Shown here piece by piece: positions 44,602 through 57,842 of a DNA stretch of 64,000 nucleotides. The stretch is taken from positions 47,282,626 through 47,346,625 of the forward strand of contig CM018046.1 of assembly GCA_008638375.1 (NCBI GenBank). Direction: 5' to 3'. Source of the DNA: Nyssa sinensis (taxonomy: Eukaryota; Streptophyta; Magnoliopsida; Cornales; Nyssaceae). How positions within the stretch are numbered: the stretch's first letter is position 1; each line of letters opens with the position of its first letter. Made by a program: the position numbers and the translations under genes. Below the pieces are notes generated by a model. The model worked only from the letters and a program-made list of their open reading frames with translations. It had not been told where the DNA came from and ran no database searches.

Positions 44602-47600
44602 TCACATATCTTATATATATACACACATGTCTGATGTATATAGAGGTAATTGACTTGTCCACGTGTCCAATAGCCATGCATTAATCAAACCACCCTTATG
44701 CATGGTGGGTTGCACCCATGCCATGCATCCATTTGCTCGTATGCTAGGGTGCACCCATGCCATGCTGTCAAGTCATGTGTTCCGCACATGCCGTGACACT
44801 CTTTCAATCAACCTTCAGCTGTCATAGTTATTCTCACATTGTCAATGTAATTCAGTCACTGAGTCATACCGAATCCAGCCGCACTGCCACCGAGCCATGC
44901 CCTATGCTCCACCCCAATCCAAGTAGCCAACATTGAAGGGTCCATAGGGCTTGGGCAAGTCATGCCGTGCCAATGTTTGCCTAGACATACTGCTCTCATG
45001 CCTTGGGGTAGTGGGGAGGAAGAACCCCCTATATATGTCTTAGGAGCAATTGCTGGTCTGACGGGAATAGACACAATCCTTTGCAACACCATAACTCAGT
45101 AGGAGAGACCAACTCTCCCATATATATGCTAAAGTACAATTCCTTGGCCTGACAGGAATAACCATGACCTCTTGCATAAAGTCGTCACCACTTTGCTTGC
45201 CTGATTTGGATCATGACTTGGTGCAAGGTGTCACCAAGTATGTCCATGACGACTAAGCTTACTTAGGGTCTGACAATTGCCATCTCTAGTTTTCTCTTAA
45301 CTGACCTTAAAGTTGTTACCATCTTAACTTTTTTTTTTTAAAAAAAAAATTAAATTTAACTTATACATTATGCATATTTTGAGGTGAACTTAGATGATTT
45401 GCTGCAATTAGTCCTTTTTACATAGTAATATACTTAGGAACTCTAGGCAAATTCGTTTAACAAAAGGCATAGTTCTTGTAGGATGCCATCTAGTGAAGTG
45501 AATCAACTATCAAGTGATCATAGATTGATATAAGAAAGGAGAAACAGAATCACAATATCACTGAAGTTGACATTTAGCTTTGTGTGTATACCTGTGGAGA
45601 TTAATTTCTCAAACAATATTTGCTTGTTGCCATAGATTGTTGCTAAACCTTGTTATATCTTTGTCTATAACCCTATGCATAACCCTTTTTTTTTTCTTCT
45701 CATAATTAGTAATGCTGCCTGGGGCTAGCAGAGCGGTTGCACTATTCCCAGCCCTCCCTCCCTCCCTCCCTCCCTCAAGACAGGTGTTTGCATGATTAAG
45801 TGCACATTTTTACATTTTGGTTAGACTAGGACTAAGAGACCCTCCCTCCCTCAAGACAGGTGTTTGCATGATTAAGTGCACATTTTTACATTTTGGTTAG
45901 ACTAGGACTAAGAGACATACTACAGATGTTGGAGCACAAGCTTCTTAGGTAACTTTTGTACTTCAACATCTTTGCATGATGGAAGCTCTAGGATTTCTTT
46001 CACATGTGGAAGTAGTCAGTTAATGATAAGTTAGAAGTGGTCAGTTACCTGATAAATTACAGTACCTTATTCGCAAGTCTATTTGTGTTGTTCCTTATCT
46101 TTTCAAAATGACATGATGCTATATCTGTGTTTGTGGTTCATCATCCCCATCTCCCCTCCAGCTTATTATAGAATAATGTTGTGCAACAAACTTCAAATTA
46201 CTTCAATTTTTTTTTTTAAACCGCTGTAATGTGAACCAGAGAAATGGTGATTGGTTGTGTACTCTAATTTATGATTGTAATTGTAGTTCTCTTGGAAGGT
46301 AATGCCTTGTTGGAAAATATTATAATTGGGTCCAAATGAATCGGACTTTTATTTGTCTCTGCAAGTCGGCATCTCTGAATATAGTCTTGTCATTTAAAAT
46401 TGATAAGGTTGGAAACTTGGCATATTAAAGAAGTAACTTATTAATCAATTAAGTGCTATCTTTGCAAATGAATTTCAGGGGTGGTGCCATCCAGTTTTTT
46501 GGCACAAAGCGTCATCATGACAAGTGGTTGAGGGACACTGAAAATTATGTGATCAAGGGTTGCTTTGCAATGTCTGAGCTAGGGCATGGAAGTAATGTAT
46601 GTGAAGGTTGTTCAATAATTATAGAGTTTTTCCCTGTTCATGGGGTTCCATTCTCTCTCTATTATTTTTCATAATTTCTTCTTGGGTTATTGTTCTCAGG
46701 TTCGAGGCATTGAAACAGTTACCACATATGATTCAGACTCTGGAGAATTTGTCATAAGCACCCCATGTGAATCAGCTCAGAAGTACTGGATTGGAGGGGC
46801 AGCTAATGTAAGAATCTTTTCCTTGTTTTTCCTGGTATTGTTAACTTTAAATTCTAATTTATGGTTTTCATTGTTTCTGCTTCAGCATCAGTCCAGAGTT
46901 GACATACTTCTCTTTGAATTTTTTTTAGCATGCGACACACACAATAGTTTTTTCACAGCTGAGTATAAATGGAAACAATCAAGGAGTCCATGCTTTTATA
47001 GCCCAGATCAGAGATGCAAATGGTAACATCTGTCCAAACATCCGTATTGCTGATTGTGGTCATAAGATTGGTTTAAATGGTGTTGACAATGGTCGAATCT
47101 GGTAAACATAGACCTTTTGTTGTTGAATTTCATTAGCAGTCAATAACTGGCACTAGCCGCATTAGAAATATCTGCATCTGCAATCTCTATTAGAAAATTT
47201 GAACTGAAGGCCTTGTCAATTTGTTTTACAGGTTTGACAATGTCCGGATCCCTAGAGAAAATTTGTTGAATTCAGTCGCTGATGTTTCTCCAGATGGGCA
47301 ATATCTGAGTGCAATAAAAGACCCAGATCAGGTGATTATCTTTTCAGATAAGTAAAAGCTTCTTCTCCTCTCTCTCTCTAAATGAAATGCAAGAAAGGAA
47401 TTTTTTTTTTCTTTTAAATTTTACCTTCTTGGTCTGGAGTCAAGATGTTCTATATAACCTTGATGAAGGCATGTGTTGTTCATAGTTTTCTGGTACAATT
47501 TCCAAGAGGCTTGCAGGCATCTTCTAGTAAAAAGGTCTTTGGCTGGTAGTCGAAACAACAATTTCCTAAGTTGAACTTACATTTGATTACTTGTTTTCAG

Positions 47601-50600
47601 AGATTTGCTGCATTCCTGGCTCCTCTGACATCTGGTCGCGTAACAATTGCAGTCAGTGCGATTTACTCATCAAAGGTAACCAAGGATATCCATGCAATTT
47701 TTTTTGTTGCTATTTTTCCTTTTCATGTTTTGTATATTTGTGGGAATGGTGTAACAAAAATAAAAAAAGGGAGGTCCCCGGGTGGAGGTTGGCAATAGGG
47801 AGTTTGAGCCAGTCATCCCAAACTGAATTGGTTTGTGATATATTTTCTCTTCTCTTCTCAGATTAGTTTAGCAATTGCCATAAGGTACTCACTGACACGG
47901 CGGGCATTTTCTGTCACACCAAATGGGCCTGAAGTCCTTTTGCTTGATTATCCAAGTCATCAACGGCGGCTCTTACCCCTTCTTGCAAAGACGTAAGTTT
48001 CTTGCTGGCTAGCTTTGAAATATCTAAATTTTTTAGAAATCTTTTAAAGTTACAACTTCTTTCTTGTGTGTTGAATTGCATTAGAATTTAGAGGGATTAA
48101 GGTTTTGTTTTTCAAGGTCATATCTTTTTCATTTTCCTTCTACTGGATAGGAATGTGTTTTAATGCCATATCTTACTTTAGATACTTGGTAGACCGTTAT
48201 GGAAAATTAAATATACTTGTGTGGAAAAGGTTTAGCGCTGTTAAAGTCCTTTCTTTTTTATACCATTTCCAAATTACCTTGCAAGTACTTTAACCTATGA
48301 TTGTGTTAATTCTTTAAATTCCTTCGCTTAGTTGTATGGACACTTCAATGAAGGAGCCTTGTCTGTATTGGACATGTTTAAATACTGATATTGTGTCTGG
48401 GGATGGTGAAGGGTTGTGATTCAAAAGGCCTAGTTTTAGAAAAATGACATGTAATTGAGTTATACACCATGGGATTATGACTTCCATGATTTGGCCAAAA
48501 TGACTAATAACCATATTTGAATGGTGTGTGTAGAGCAGAAAGGATTGTCAGTTTTCAGATTTGAACCCCTTCACCAGATCAAGTTCTTTAGAATTAGCTG
48601 CATTTATATACTTTTTCCCTTATTTAATGTTTATATATATATAGAAGTGGATGGATAGTGTTAAATATTTCCTATTCCCTCTCCTCCCCACGCGTGCGAG
48701 GCTGGTTGTGGTTTAAGTTGTAACCTATTAATTCTCAACTCAATTCAACAAAGCTTTATCCCAGTTATTTGGAATCAGTTACATGAATCTCATCCCCTCA
48801 TTTTGCTCTATTTAAGACCATTTTTCCTCAATTAGACCACACACTATCGTGTCTTTTTTTTTTTTTTGCCATCTCTACCAAAGCAAATTTTGTTATCCCC
48901 GTCCCTTAGTACGACCCTCGATATTAACTATGTTGCTTTTCTTTACTAGAGCACTTATTGGTCTTTGTTGCACATGACCATACCACGTTAACCCGGTTTT
49001 TGTTTTTTCATGAATCCTCCTTAAATTTGAAGGCGCATAACTCTTTCCCATACTTGTGACCTATGGGAATGAGTTTTTTTTTGGATAAGTAAAATTTTAT
49101 TCAAATAGCGATCAAAAGGGGATCGCGCTCTTGTAAATGAAAGATGTACATACAAGCAAAGGAAAAAAGAAACTCACTCACTATAATCCTTGCATAAGCC
49201 TCGTATTGCTCAAAAGATTTATTAGTAAATTGACTTTAACAGTGAAACTCCGCACAATCCAAAAGTATAAAATATTTAAGAGCCAGCTCTTAAGCACACC
49301 TAAAGACGTCTCCACCCCTAAAAAATTCTTTGATTCCACTCCTTCCACAAACACTACATAAGACAAAGAGGGACTATGGACCAAACATGCTCACTCATCC
49401 TATGCTTCCAACGCCCACAACAATGCAACTAAAGACCCATAACTGTTCTATGGCATTACCACTGAACACCAAATAACATGAAAGGCAAAGCCCACAACTC
49501 ATGTGCTTACTCTTCCACTTATGGACCTTTTGAAACAACGTGTGTGGTGCGTGCATGCACATATACACAAGCCTTACCCATACCTGTGACCTATGGGAAT
49601 GAGTTACTCCTCCATGAATGGACCTTTTGAGTTGACAGCCCAAGGTTCACAGCTTATACTCCATGTACTTCACTAAAAGGCAGTGAATTTGTTCCTATCT
49701 TATAATTGCCATGACTTCCAGTGACCAATTTTGACACCCTTCTGATTCTCAATTCTCTTCTAATAGACAATGATATTTCACAGTTGGTTCTTTTTGAGAA
49801 ATAATCAATGTGTCAAAAACCGGGCGGCTGAACTGCCGGGCCAGCAACTAGTTGCCTTCACAGTTTCATAGAACCTTAAAACTGTTTCTCCTAGAAACCG
49901 CTTATTTAGCATTGATTTGTTCAGACATGATGGGCACCATGGTGGACCTGAGTCTTAAAGATCCTTACAAGTTCCAGATGGGCCGATCACAAGGTCGAAA
50001 GCTAAGAAGTTAAGTGCACAAAAACGCTAATTGGGTGATTTTCGTATAGTTTCAACGTCGCTTCGTAATCTGGGCATAATCTCTCTCTCATCTGAGCTCC
50101 GATTGAGATGATTCAAGATGCTATGGAAAGCTAAGGAATAGTTATGCAACTTTCATGTTTTGAGTTTTGCGAGATTCGGGCTGCATCAAGGTCGAAATCA
50201 GGTTTGAAGTTGCTATAGCCTGCACTGATGACGTTTTTGGCTGCAGCGAAATTCTAACTTAATTAGTGGATTTCTTTTATTATTTTTAGTCGGTAGTTTA
50301 GGATGTTTTGGGCCTGAAAATGTTTAGTCCATGTCTTTTATTTGATGCAGGCCTTATTCGGCCCTAGGGTTTCATAGAGTGTTTTAAAAAAAACTTGTAA
50401 GCTGCATTTGGCAGGGGAGGATTATTCAGCAAATTGTGAGAGTGCTTTATCTGCGGTTCTTTGAATAACTATTGGAACTTATCGGGATTTCCCGTGTCGT
50501 TCACCAACGACTTATCAAACGGATTTCCACCTACCGTTTGTGGCGTCTTCCTTATACTGAGGTTTTTGTTTCGCACTAAACAACGGGTTGAGGTTATATA

Positions 50601-51828
50601 TACTGACGTTCTTGTTTGTCGTAAACAACGGGTCGAGGTCTGTCATTTCAGATTTGATCAGTGGAATGATCTTAGGATCCTTTTCGTTGTCGGGCCTCGT
50701 TATTTTGGCGGGGTTCGCATCAAGACAGCTTGATCAAACCTGTTACTGCCGTTCATGGATTTTCAAAACTGTCTTGATTTAGATCCATTTCCATATGTAA
50801 AATAAGATTTTGGGGGAAGCTTGCTTTTGTTTCATGGATCTGCTGGAGCACTTTTAAACCTCCTATGTTGGATTTTTCTTTTTTAATTTAATCTCCTGTT
50901 ATTAGATATTTACACAAGCTTTTGAATTGCAGATCTGATTTGATTTTTACTTGAAACCCCAGATCTTTACAGATCACATTCTTCAACCACAAATTTTATC
51001 CAGTCGCTACACCCAAGTCCAAGATTAGTACACATTATGTTTGTTTAGGGACTCTTCCTTTTTAAATCAAGCTTTAATATGAGAATCATACTTTGCAAAC
51101 CAAGCTTGTGAAAGGGAGGGAAAAACATTGGCCAGCCAGGAATGACACCAATTGCTGGGGGTCAGTTCCTCTTTCTTCCATACGAATGGGAAGGGGGGAA
51201 CAAAGGGGAAGGGAAAGATTCCTGGTTGTACAGTGGAACCCATTCTCAACGAGTTGATTAGCCAGATCTCTTTTGATCCTTTGATACTAACTAATCCAAA
51301 ATTTATCAAATCATTTTACAAGTTTATTATTTTTGGTCATATACTTCTTGCTGTAAATTTTCTCTCCTCTCCTCTTTCTTCATTCTTTCATTTTCTTAAA
51401 ATTTTGAATTGATTTAATAATTTTTTTATCCAAAATTTGTCTAATAGTTTTGCAAGTGTATTCTTTCTGGGTGTATATCTTTTCTTTGGCTTAAATTCAC
51501 ATATTCTCATGCACAGGTGTAGATTTCTGTATTTTATACAATATAAATAATCTTCCATCTTGGTTTTGAAATTTTTCTGGAAACAATGTTTATGGTCCCA
51601 TAGACATTTTACAGTCAATAGGCTCTTTTCTTGTGGGAGAAGTGAACTTTCTTGGAAATTTCTAAATGCAAAGTGGAAGCAGCATGAGAGAACATTAATG
51701 TTTAACAGAGTTGCTAAATTGGTGTTTAAACTGGTCTCTTGGTTGTCTTTGATTCCTAATGATCTCTATGTAAGCCTTGAAGAAGACCATGCCCTTTATT
51801 TAGGGATTCTTTTTTTCCCCCCCTTCTT

Positions 51829-51859
<31 letters not shown>

Positions 51860-52059
51860 TGTACAAGTAAGAGTTTCAGTTAAAGGGGAACAGAGAGAAA
51901 CTTTTACCTTTCTCATTCACTTTTATTTACTGAAAAGAAAGTTAAAGTTTCAGTTGTTGAGCTATTTGTGGCATCTTATGTTTAGTGCTATGAAGAATAA
52001 AAGAGAGTCCTCACTCACTCCTCACTATAAGTGGCGGGTCTGTCTCCAAGATCTGGGCC

Positions 52060-52108
<49 letters not shown>

Positions 52109-55100
52109 AATAACTAAGATCTGGAACCCTCTCTTAGATTAGCAGATTCCTTCTTTAGACCAGTTTTATTATGGGCAGAGTTCAATCATATTTCGAAATG
52201 CCAATTTAACTCAAATAGTTATTTGGAAAGAATAAATTATCCCTCAAATTTGAAATGCCAATTGACAAGGCACACCTATTCTTCTGGGTTTCATATAGAC
52301 GTCTATGACCGTTTTAGCATGTAAACATAGGGGATGAAAGCACTAATTGAAGCATTCATCTTCGAGCTATTGTTAGAGCATTAATGTAGACTCTGCAATT
52401 ATGTTGTGAATGCTTATGTGAGTCTCACTTGGTTTTTAGAATGGCTAGTCATGGTTCCAATGAGTCCCCATTCAACTAGGGATGAGCGATATGATTGGGT
52501 GCAGGCATATATGCTTTTATGCACCATAATTGGTTTATGGATAATTCCCCAATAAATATGAAAATAAAAAAATAAAAAAAGAGAGAACATCCTCTTAAAT
52601 AATAGAAGTGAATAATCAGAGAGTTAAGCACATGCCTTACTTTGTTGGTCTATCACTGTTTGCATTGGTAGCTATGTATTGTCATAGGCTGTACGGCAAC
52701 TTCTTCTAACTCTTTAGATAATTTGGTCAAGACATTGCTTTCTTGCTGTGTATCAACTTAGGATCTGGATTCCTTATTGATACTGATGCAACAGGTAAAT
52801 CATCTTAGCATTGTTCAATGAATTTATATCATGGCCTTTTTTACGGCTGAATTATATGGTCCAATTACAGGCTTCAAACTTATATAGGTGCTAGGTTGAT
52901 TACTTTTAATTTTGATTGTTTTATTGGACCTATTGGGGGATAGGTGATATGCCTATCTTCAGAATTTATTTGTTGAAAAACATGGTGGATTGCTGCATTT
53001 ACCTGCTGACAAGGTAGAGACATAATCAGCTAACGTCATAATTTTGAATAACCATGGTCTGCATGCTCTTCAACATGAACACTTCCAAACCAGAAAGTAA
53101 TATTTTGTCTGAGGCTTCTAATTGTCTGAAATGTCTTCTGTACTTTCTTATCATAAGTTTCATATTTGCCTTTAATTAATTATCTGCATTTTTGAGTTAG
53201 AGGACTGAAATTCCTAGCTGTATCATTTTTGGATAGTAACTATAGTTACTACCATGGTTACCACAATTTGCTCATTCCCTAGTGAATTACGAATTGGGAA
53301 CGCACGATCCAAAACATGGATCATTAGCAATTTAGAACCAAAAATTTAGCGTTCCAACCTAAAATATCAAAAGTCCCAAAAAAATCATACAAAATACAGT
53401 CATAACATTGGGATTTTATTTTATAATGACTTGGATTCGTTGAAATCTTTTTGGTGTATATATATACATACCAATATTATTACAAAAACAATCAAAAAGT
53501 ATATCACGTTCCAAATAAACGTATTTCGTTCCAACAAAGCGATCCAAAGAAGCCTACTCCTAACGTACCATGTTCTATAACAAGTAACGATCTACGTTCT
53601 TGTTCTCGTTCCCGTTCCCGTTCCCGTTCCCCGTACGATAACTATCAACATTCCAGGTGACATGACTCACTTACTACGTTGGTGTTTAATTTTCGCGTAA
53701 TGTTCCAAATTCTATACATAGTGATTATTTGTTAATCAACTGTTTCAATCTTGCTTGTAAGCATCATAATGCCTCTAATAAAAACATGGTATGCAACTGA
53801 GTTGACCCTGCCATGGATTTAGAGCTATCATGACACATCTCATGGTTTGTTGTGATGGATGCGTCAATTTACCCCTTGCTTTCCTGCTTGTGCTGCAGAT
53901 ATGCTATGAGTTTTGCTGCTAACTACTTGAAAATGATATACGTGAAGAGGACACCTGAATCAAACAAAACGCTCCATGTTGTTTCAAGTGCATTTAAGGC
54001 TGCTCTTACCTGGCATAACATGCGTACTCTTCAGGTCATAAACCTCAATTATATGTACTTACAGATTTGACTATTTTCCTGGTAAGTCCCCTCACTGACA
54101 TTCTATTTTCTATTAATGTGTGAATCAGGAATGCCGTGAAGCCTGTGGGGGACAAGGCCTTAAGACTGAAAATCGTGTTGGTCATCTGAAAAGTGAATAT
54201 GATGTGCAGTCCACTTTTGAGGGGGACAACAATGTTCTTATGCAACAGGTATTGTCAGAATATGGTCTTTGTTACGATGAAATCCATGCAAAGCACCTGA
54301 TTGACATTTGACACAAAAAGTTGTGACACAGTGACCTGAAAGCAAAAATTGGAATTGTGACATTTAGTGTTGCATCCAAAACTTTGTTTGATGAGCATGG
54401 ATTGGTGTCTGATGTGGGAAATTTGATAGATTAGAAGTGCATCTATTACATTGGATGGGATAAGGGTGTTTATTCACATCATTTATGGGCTGAAAAGTAT
54501 TCTGTAGTACCCAACACCATGCTATCAGGATAAGGGTTGCGTTGTAATAATGGTGGTACCCAATAATAATTGCATCGTAGCAGTGGTGATAAAAATAGTT
54601 TTGAGTAGTTCACTGTAAGAACCGTCTCGATAAGATATTTTAACTTTTGAATTGTTTTAAATAGCACATAACTGTTGAAATTTAATTTTTATTGTACTCA
54701 AATTTATCTATTTAAGATTTTCGTCTAGAAGCCTTAAACTTTATAGATCATGTTTGTGAACACAGGTTAGCAAGGCACTCCTTGCAGAATATGTAGCAGC
54801 CAAGAAGAGGAGCAAACCATTTAAAGGGTTGGGATTAGAACACATGAACAACTCCTGCCCTGTCATCCCACCTCAGCTCACAAGTTCTACCCTCAGGAGC
54901 ATTCAGTTCCAGGTAATGAAGTTTTAGCTTTGTTGTTAGTTTATACGAGTCATGTTGAAATAGGTAGGAAGTCCTCACTACTTTTCTATGTCAGACTGAT
55001 ATATTATGCTTAAGAGAGCGAGATCTATTGAATCGTTTTGCTGCGGAAGTTTCACAACACCAAGCACATGGGATAAACAAAGAGTATGCATTCATTCTGG

Positions 55101-56115
55101 TAAGGATGCCCTTCCAACCTTAGCTCAAACTGCATTGCTGCATTCCTTTCCCACCCTCTCTGTGTGTGTGTGTGTGTGTGTACTCCCTAATTCTGTTGTT
55201 TTTTATTTGTTTTTCTGCTCCAGAGTTACCAGCTTGCAGAAGACCTGGGCAAGGCCTTCTCAGAGCGAGCAATTTTCCAAACCTTTATAGAGGCTGAGGT
55301 GACTGTATCTGCTGGCCCATTGAAGGTAAATCCAAGCAACTGTTTCATATAATCTGTCCTCATCGGCATTTGTTATATGAATTATCCTCTCTACACCTGG
55401 AACATATCATATTTATTAATTTGTGCAAGGTGTCATGAACAGAATCTGTTATTTGACTAAAGAAGCAGCATGTTTATAAATAGAACAAACTGTGGCAACA
55501 ACTAGGTTTTGAAGGATATGTGGGATAGGGGTATAACATATGCATGTTAAACATAAAACACAGATTTTGGAAGCTCAGTTACGGGTCTTGTGGATCTGTG
55601 TTATAGTGGTATGATATGAATCCTCCATGGTTTCTTTTGTCATAGCCAACTGCCATTGGGATGGCCACTATAATAAACACAATGAGATGTATAGTAAAAT
55701 AAACATAATTAAGATTGTGTGTTAGCGGGTAGATTTACTATGATCTATATTTTTCTTGTTCAGAATTTCTCTGGAAGTTGTACAGCTGGGCTTATTTTTC
55801 CAATAGATAAAGATAATGAAAAAGTAAATCGAACTTTAATTGCTGAAAAATGTGTCGTCCATGCAGAACATATTAGGTCTGCTGAGATCCATGTATGCCT
55901 TGATTAGCTTGGAAGAAGATGCCGCATTCCTCCGCTACGGGTACTTAACAATGGAGAATGCTGCTGCAGTGAGGAAAGAAGTGGCAAAACTTTGCGGTGA
56001 ATTGCGGCCTCACGCACTTGCTTTAGTCAGCTCCTTTGGCATACCTGATGCTTTTTTGAGCCCTATAGCTTACAATTGGGTTGATGCAAATTCTTGGTCT
56101 TCAGTTCAACACTAG
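42795..56115 (+). CDS. ACX3: peroxisomal acyl-CoA oxidase, ACX3 type
   Basis: FAD enzyme that oxidises medium-chain acyl-CoA to trans-2-enoyl-CoA with release of H2O2, the first step of peroxisomal beta-oxidation. Thirteen exons: 42795-43255, 46479-46596, 46700-46807, 46929-47101, 47232-47331, 47601-47675, 47862-47992, 53899-54034, 54129-54248, 54766-54912, 54995-55099, 55224-55325, 55867-56115; 2025 nt, 674 residues (ACX3 of Arabidopsis has 675). The N-terminus has RTQVLARHL at residues 7-15, aligned with the PTS2 nonapeptide of Arabidopsis ACX3. The acyl-CoA dehydrogenase core ([39 protein letters not shown]) and the ACOX C-terminal domain ([22 protein letters not shown]) are complete. Introns 1 (3.2 kb) and 7 (5.9 kb) hold transposon debris. 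The orthologue is At1g06290. A polyadenylation-like AATAAA lies at 56166. Confidence 0.97.
43928..44022 (+). repeat. CAGTGGCGGATC-type repeat, copy 3, with 17-G run
   Basis: Starts CAGTGGTGGATCCAG in ACX3 intron 1 and ends in an uninterrupted run of 17 G (44004-44020). Same family as the copies at 5043 and 21290. Confidence 0.5.
44234..44303. repeat. 35-bp tandem duplication in ACX3 intron 1
   Basis: Two near-perfect units of GCAGCACACACACATAGTAA plus ACACAATGCAATGC. Confidence 0.9.
44700..45300. repeat. GC-richer repeat-like block in ACX3 intron 1
   Basis: About 600 bp with base composition unlike the surrounding intron and repeated words (TGCACCCATGCCATGC twice, GTGCAAGGTGTCACCAAG once). 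It could be part of an LTR or another old repeat. No terminal repeats or target duplication found, so the class is unknown. Confidence 0.3.
45764..45916. repeat. exact 76-bp tandem duplication in ACX3 intron 1
   Basis: Two adjoining identical units spanning CCCTCCCTCAAGACAGGTG to GACTAGGACTAAGAGA. Their identity implies a very recent event or an assembly artefact. Confidence 0.9.
48735..49010 (-). mobile_element. 3' end of an RTE-type LINE in ACX3 intron 7
   Basis: On the minus strand the frame reads [18 protein letters not shown] then an EG-RTKGRG block, matching the C-terminal RWFGHVQRRP ... GRGRPK region of plant RTE LINEs. It is followed by the usual 3' tail (GATTCCAAATAACTGGGATA then AAGCTTTGTTG). 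Strongly decayed. Confidence 0.7.
49076..49576 (-). mobile_element. 5'-truncated L1-type LINE with 29-bp target duplication
   Basis: 501-bp insertion bounded by CCCATAC(T/C)TGTGACCTATGG... repeats (49047-49075 and 49577-49605, one mismatch in 29). On the minus strand it ends AAAATTTTACTTATCCAAAAAAAA (poly-A tail), and upstream fragments such as [10 protein letters not shown]...[12 protein letters not shown] resemble the WKERNxRxFE...LKxxxLxxLYxW end of plant L1 proteins. Confidence 0.75.
49800..50780. repeat. repeat-like block in ACX3 intron 7, class unknown
   Basis: About 1 kb of GC-richer sequence, including two related words AACAACGGGT(T/C)GAGGT about 45 bp apart. Composition suggests an old retroelement LTR or similar. 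No boundaries could be fixed. Confidence 0.3.
52061..52105. repeat. (TC)n microsatellite
   Basis: About 22 uninterrupted TC units in ACX3 intron 7. Confidence 0.95.
53220..53660. mobile_element. GTTCCC-rich non-autonomous repeat in ACX3 intron 7
   Basis: Block rich in GTTCC words that ends in a short CGTTCC array (about 53598-53630). GATAGTAACTA at the left and the reverse complement of ATAACTATC at the right could be short terminal inverted repeats. Tentative. Confidence 0.3.
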
Positions 56116-56329
56116 CCTGGTGCAACTGTCCTCCTTTTCTTGGAGGGTGATTTCTAATTTGAGTCAATAAAAAGTCTCCATATCATCCCCATGTGAATGG
56201 CATTGAAGTGAGGCCACTCTCTTGTATTTATTTAGAAAATAAATATCCAGTAGCTTCTTTTACTTTTACATCAGAGCATGTCCAATGCAGTTCTCTATTC
56301 TATCTTTTCCCAGTATGCAACTTTCAGTT

Positions 56330-56534
56330 TGTGGGCTTGTAAGTTATAATTTTCAACTCATCCTTGATCAATAAAATGTTACTGTTCTGTTGCTATCCAC
56401 TTTGTTGGTAATATTCAATTTGCTGATACTATATATGTATGATTTTTTGTACAATAGATACTGATTGTGGTTGATTGGTTGCCATGGATTGACTAGTTTA
56501 TCCACCTCTGTTGCTTGGTCTCAACTAGTTATAG
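56330..56534 (+). repeat. ACX3 3'-flank segment, copy 1 of a duplication
   Basis: Shares TTGTACAATAGATAC, GATTGTGGT, CTAGTTATAGC and the intervening order of words with 57575-57726. Each copy is followed by a TAG(G/A)CCTGGCAA hAT-like terminus. Confidence 0.7.
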
Positions 56535-56720
56535 CTAGGCCTGGCAAAACGGTTTCAAATCCGTCAACCCGTCTTAACCCGTCCACTATCAACCCGACTT
56601 AACCCGCCCATTTAGTTAGCGGGTCATAAACGGGTTGGGTAATAAGGAATCTGTCAATTTAGCAGGTCAATACGGGTTGAATATGAGTGTTTGACGAGTT
56701 GAGAATGGAAAATAATAAAA
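56535..56720 (+). mobile_element. hAT-like fragment (TAGGCCTGGCAAAACGG type)
   Basis: Starts TAGGCCTGGCAAAACGG and contains the repeated AACCCG/CGGGTT words of this non-autonomous hAT type. The opposite terminus is not found; a (TA)n tract interrupts it. Confidence 0.5.
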
Positions 56721-56728
56721 TAGTATAA

Positions 56729-56769
<41 letters not shown>

Positions 56770-57574
56770 CATTTATATATAAGAATATATATAGAGATAT
56801 ATATATAAATATATAAATGTATATATAAGAATATATAAATATATATATATATATATATTTATATCTCTATTTGAAAAAGAATAAAATACTAAAACATATA
56901 TAATAGATTATAAAACAAAATTAATATTTAGAGAATGTAATTCAACATCACCATATATATAAACAAAACACAAACCAAAAATTTGTGATTCAAAATAAGT
57001 TGAATTGGTCTTCGTTAGGAGCTTTGAATATCATAAACAATGTGCACACGTATTTGTTTGTTTGTCATTTTTGCTTGTGAATGTCAAGAAAAAAAAATTC
57101 TAACACTCTCCGAACTCCATAGTGACGGAAAACTCATGCACTAAACTAGTCCCTAGAGAAAAAAAAATTATATATTAAATATAACTATTAAATTTACTAA
57201 ATATTAGTTATTAAAGAGTAAACTGTACACTACTCCAATAAATCAAATTTTAAAAACTCCTTAAATTGGACCATCAAAAATGAAATGGCTAAATAGAACT
57301 AAAATTGTAAAGTCTTGTTTGGCTCGAGTAGTTCTTAAAAAAAAAAAAAAAAAAGTCAACTCCTCCAATAAGTTTTATTAAGAGAAAAATGTAAAAATGA
57401 AAATCAATTGCTTCTTCCCAGATTAAAAATCTTGACCCAAACCATTCAATAACTATCAAATTTTAACAGAATATCCAAAGGTTGGTCAGAGCCCACCTCA
57501 AGATCCTTATAGTTTTGCACTTCAAAATTGCCTAATACAATATGCTTTTTGGACATTAAAATGACACTTTCAGA

Positions 57575-57726
57575 CATAGTTTGTAAGTTGAAATTATCAA
57601 CTCAATCAAAAAAATTTACAGAATGTTCAATTTGACTATATATGATTGATTTGTACAATAGATACGATTGTGGTAAGTTGCCAGGATGAGTTATTCACCT
57701 CGTCTATGGCTCAACCTAGTTATAGC
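57575..57726 (+). repeat. ACX3 3'-flank segment, copy 2
   Basis: Diverged second copy of 56330-56534, about 1.2 kb downstream in the same orientation. Confidence 0.7.
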
Positions 57727-57751
57727 AAACAGAGACTGAGATGCAAGGTAA

Positions 57752-57842
57752 TAGGGAGTAGACCTGGCAAGATGGGCGGGTTGAAAATTGATTGGGTTAA
57801 CGGGTTAAACCCAAACTTGACCCGTAATGAAGAGCTGGTTTG
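57752..57842 (+). mobile_element. hAT-like fragment (TAGACCTGGCAAG type)
   Basis: TAGACCTGGCAAGATGGGCG followed by GGGTTAACGGGTTAAACCC, the same family as 56535. Confidence 0.45.

Noticed and set aside
44105..45300. Solo LTR in ACX3 intron 1
   Set aside because: No paired TG...CA ends or target duplication could be found.
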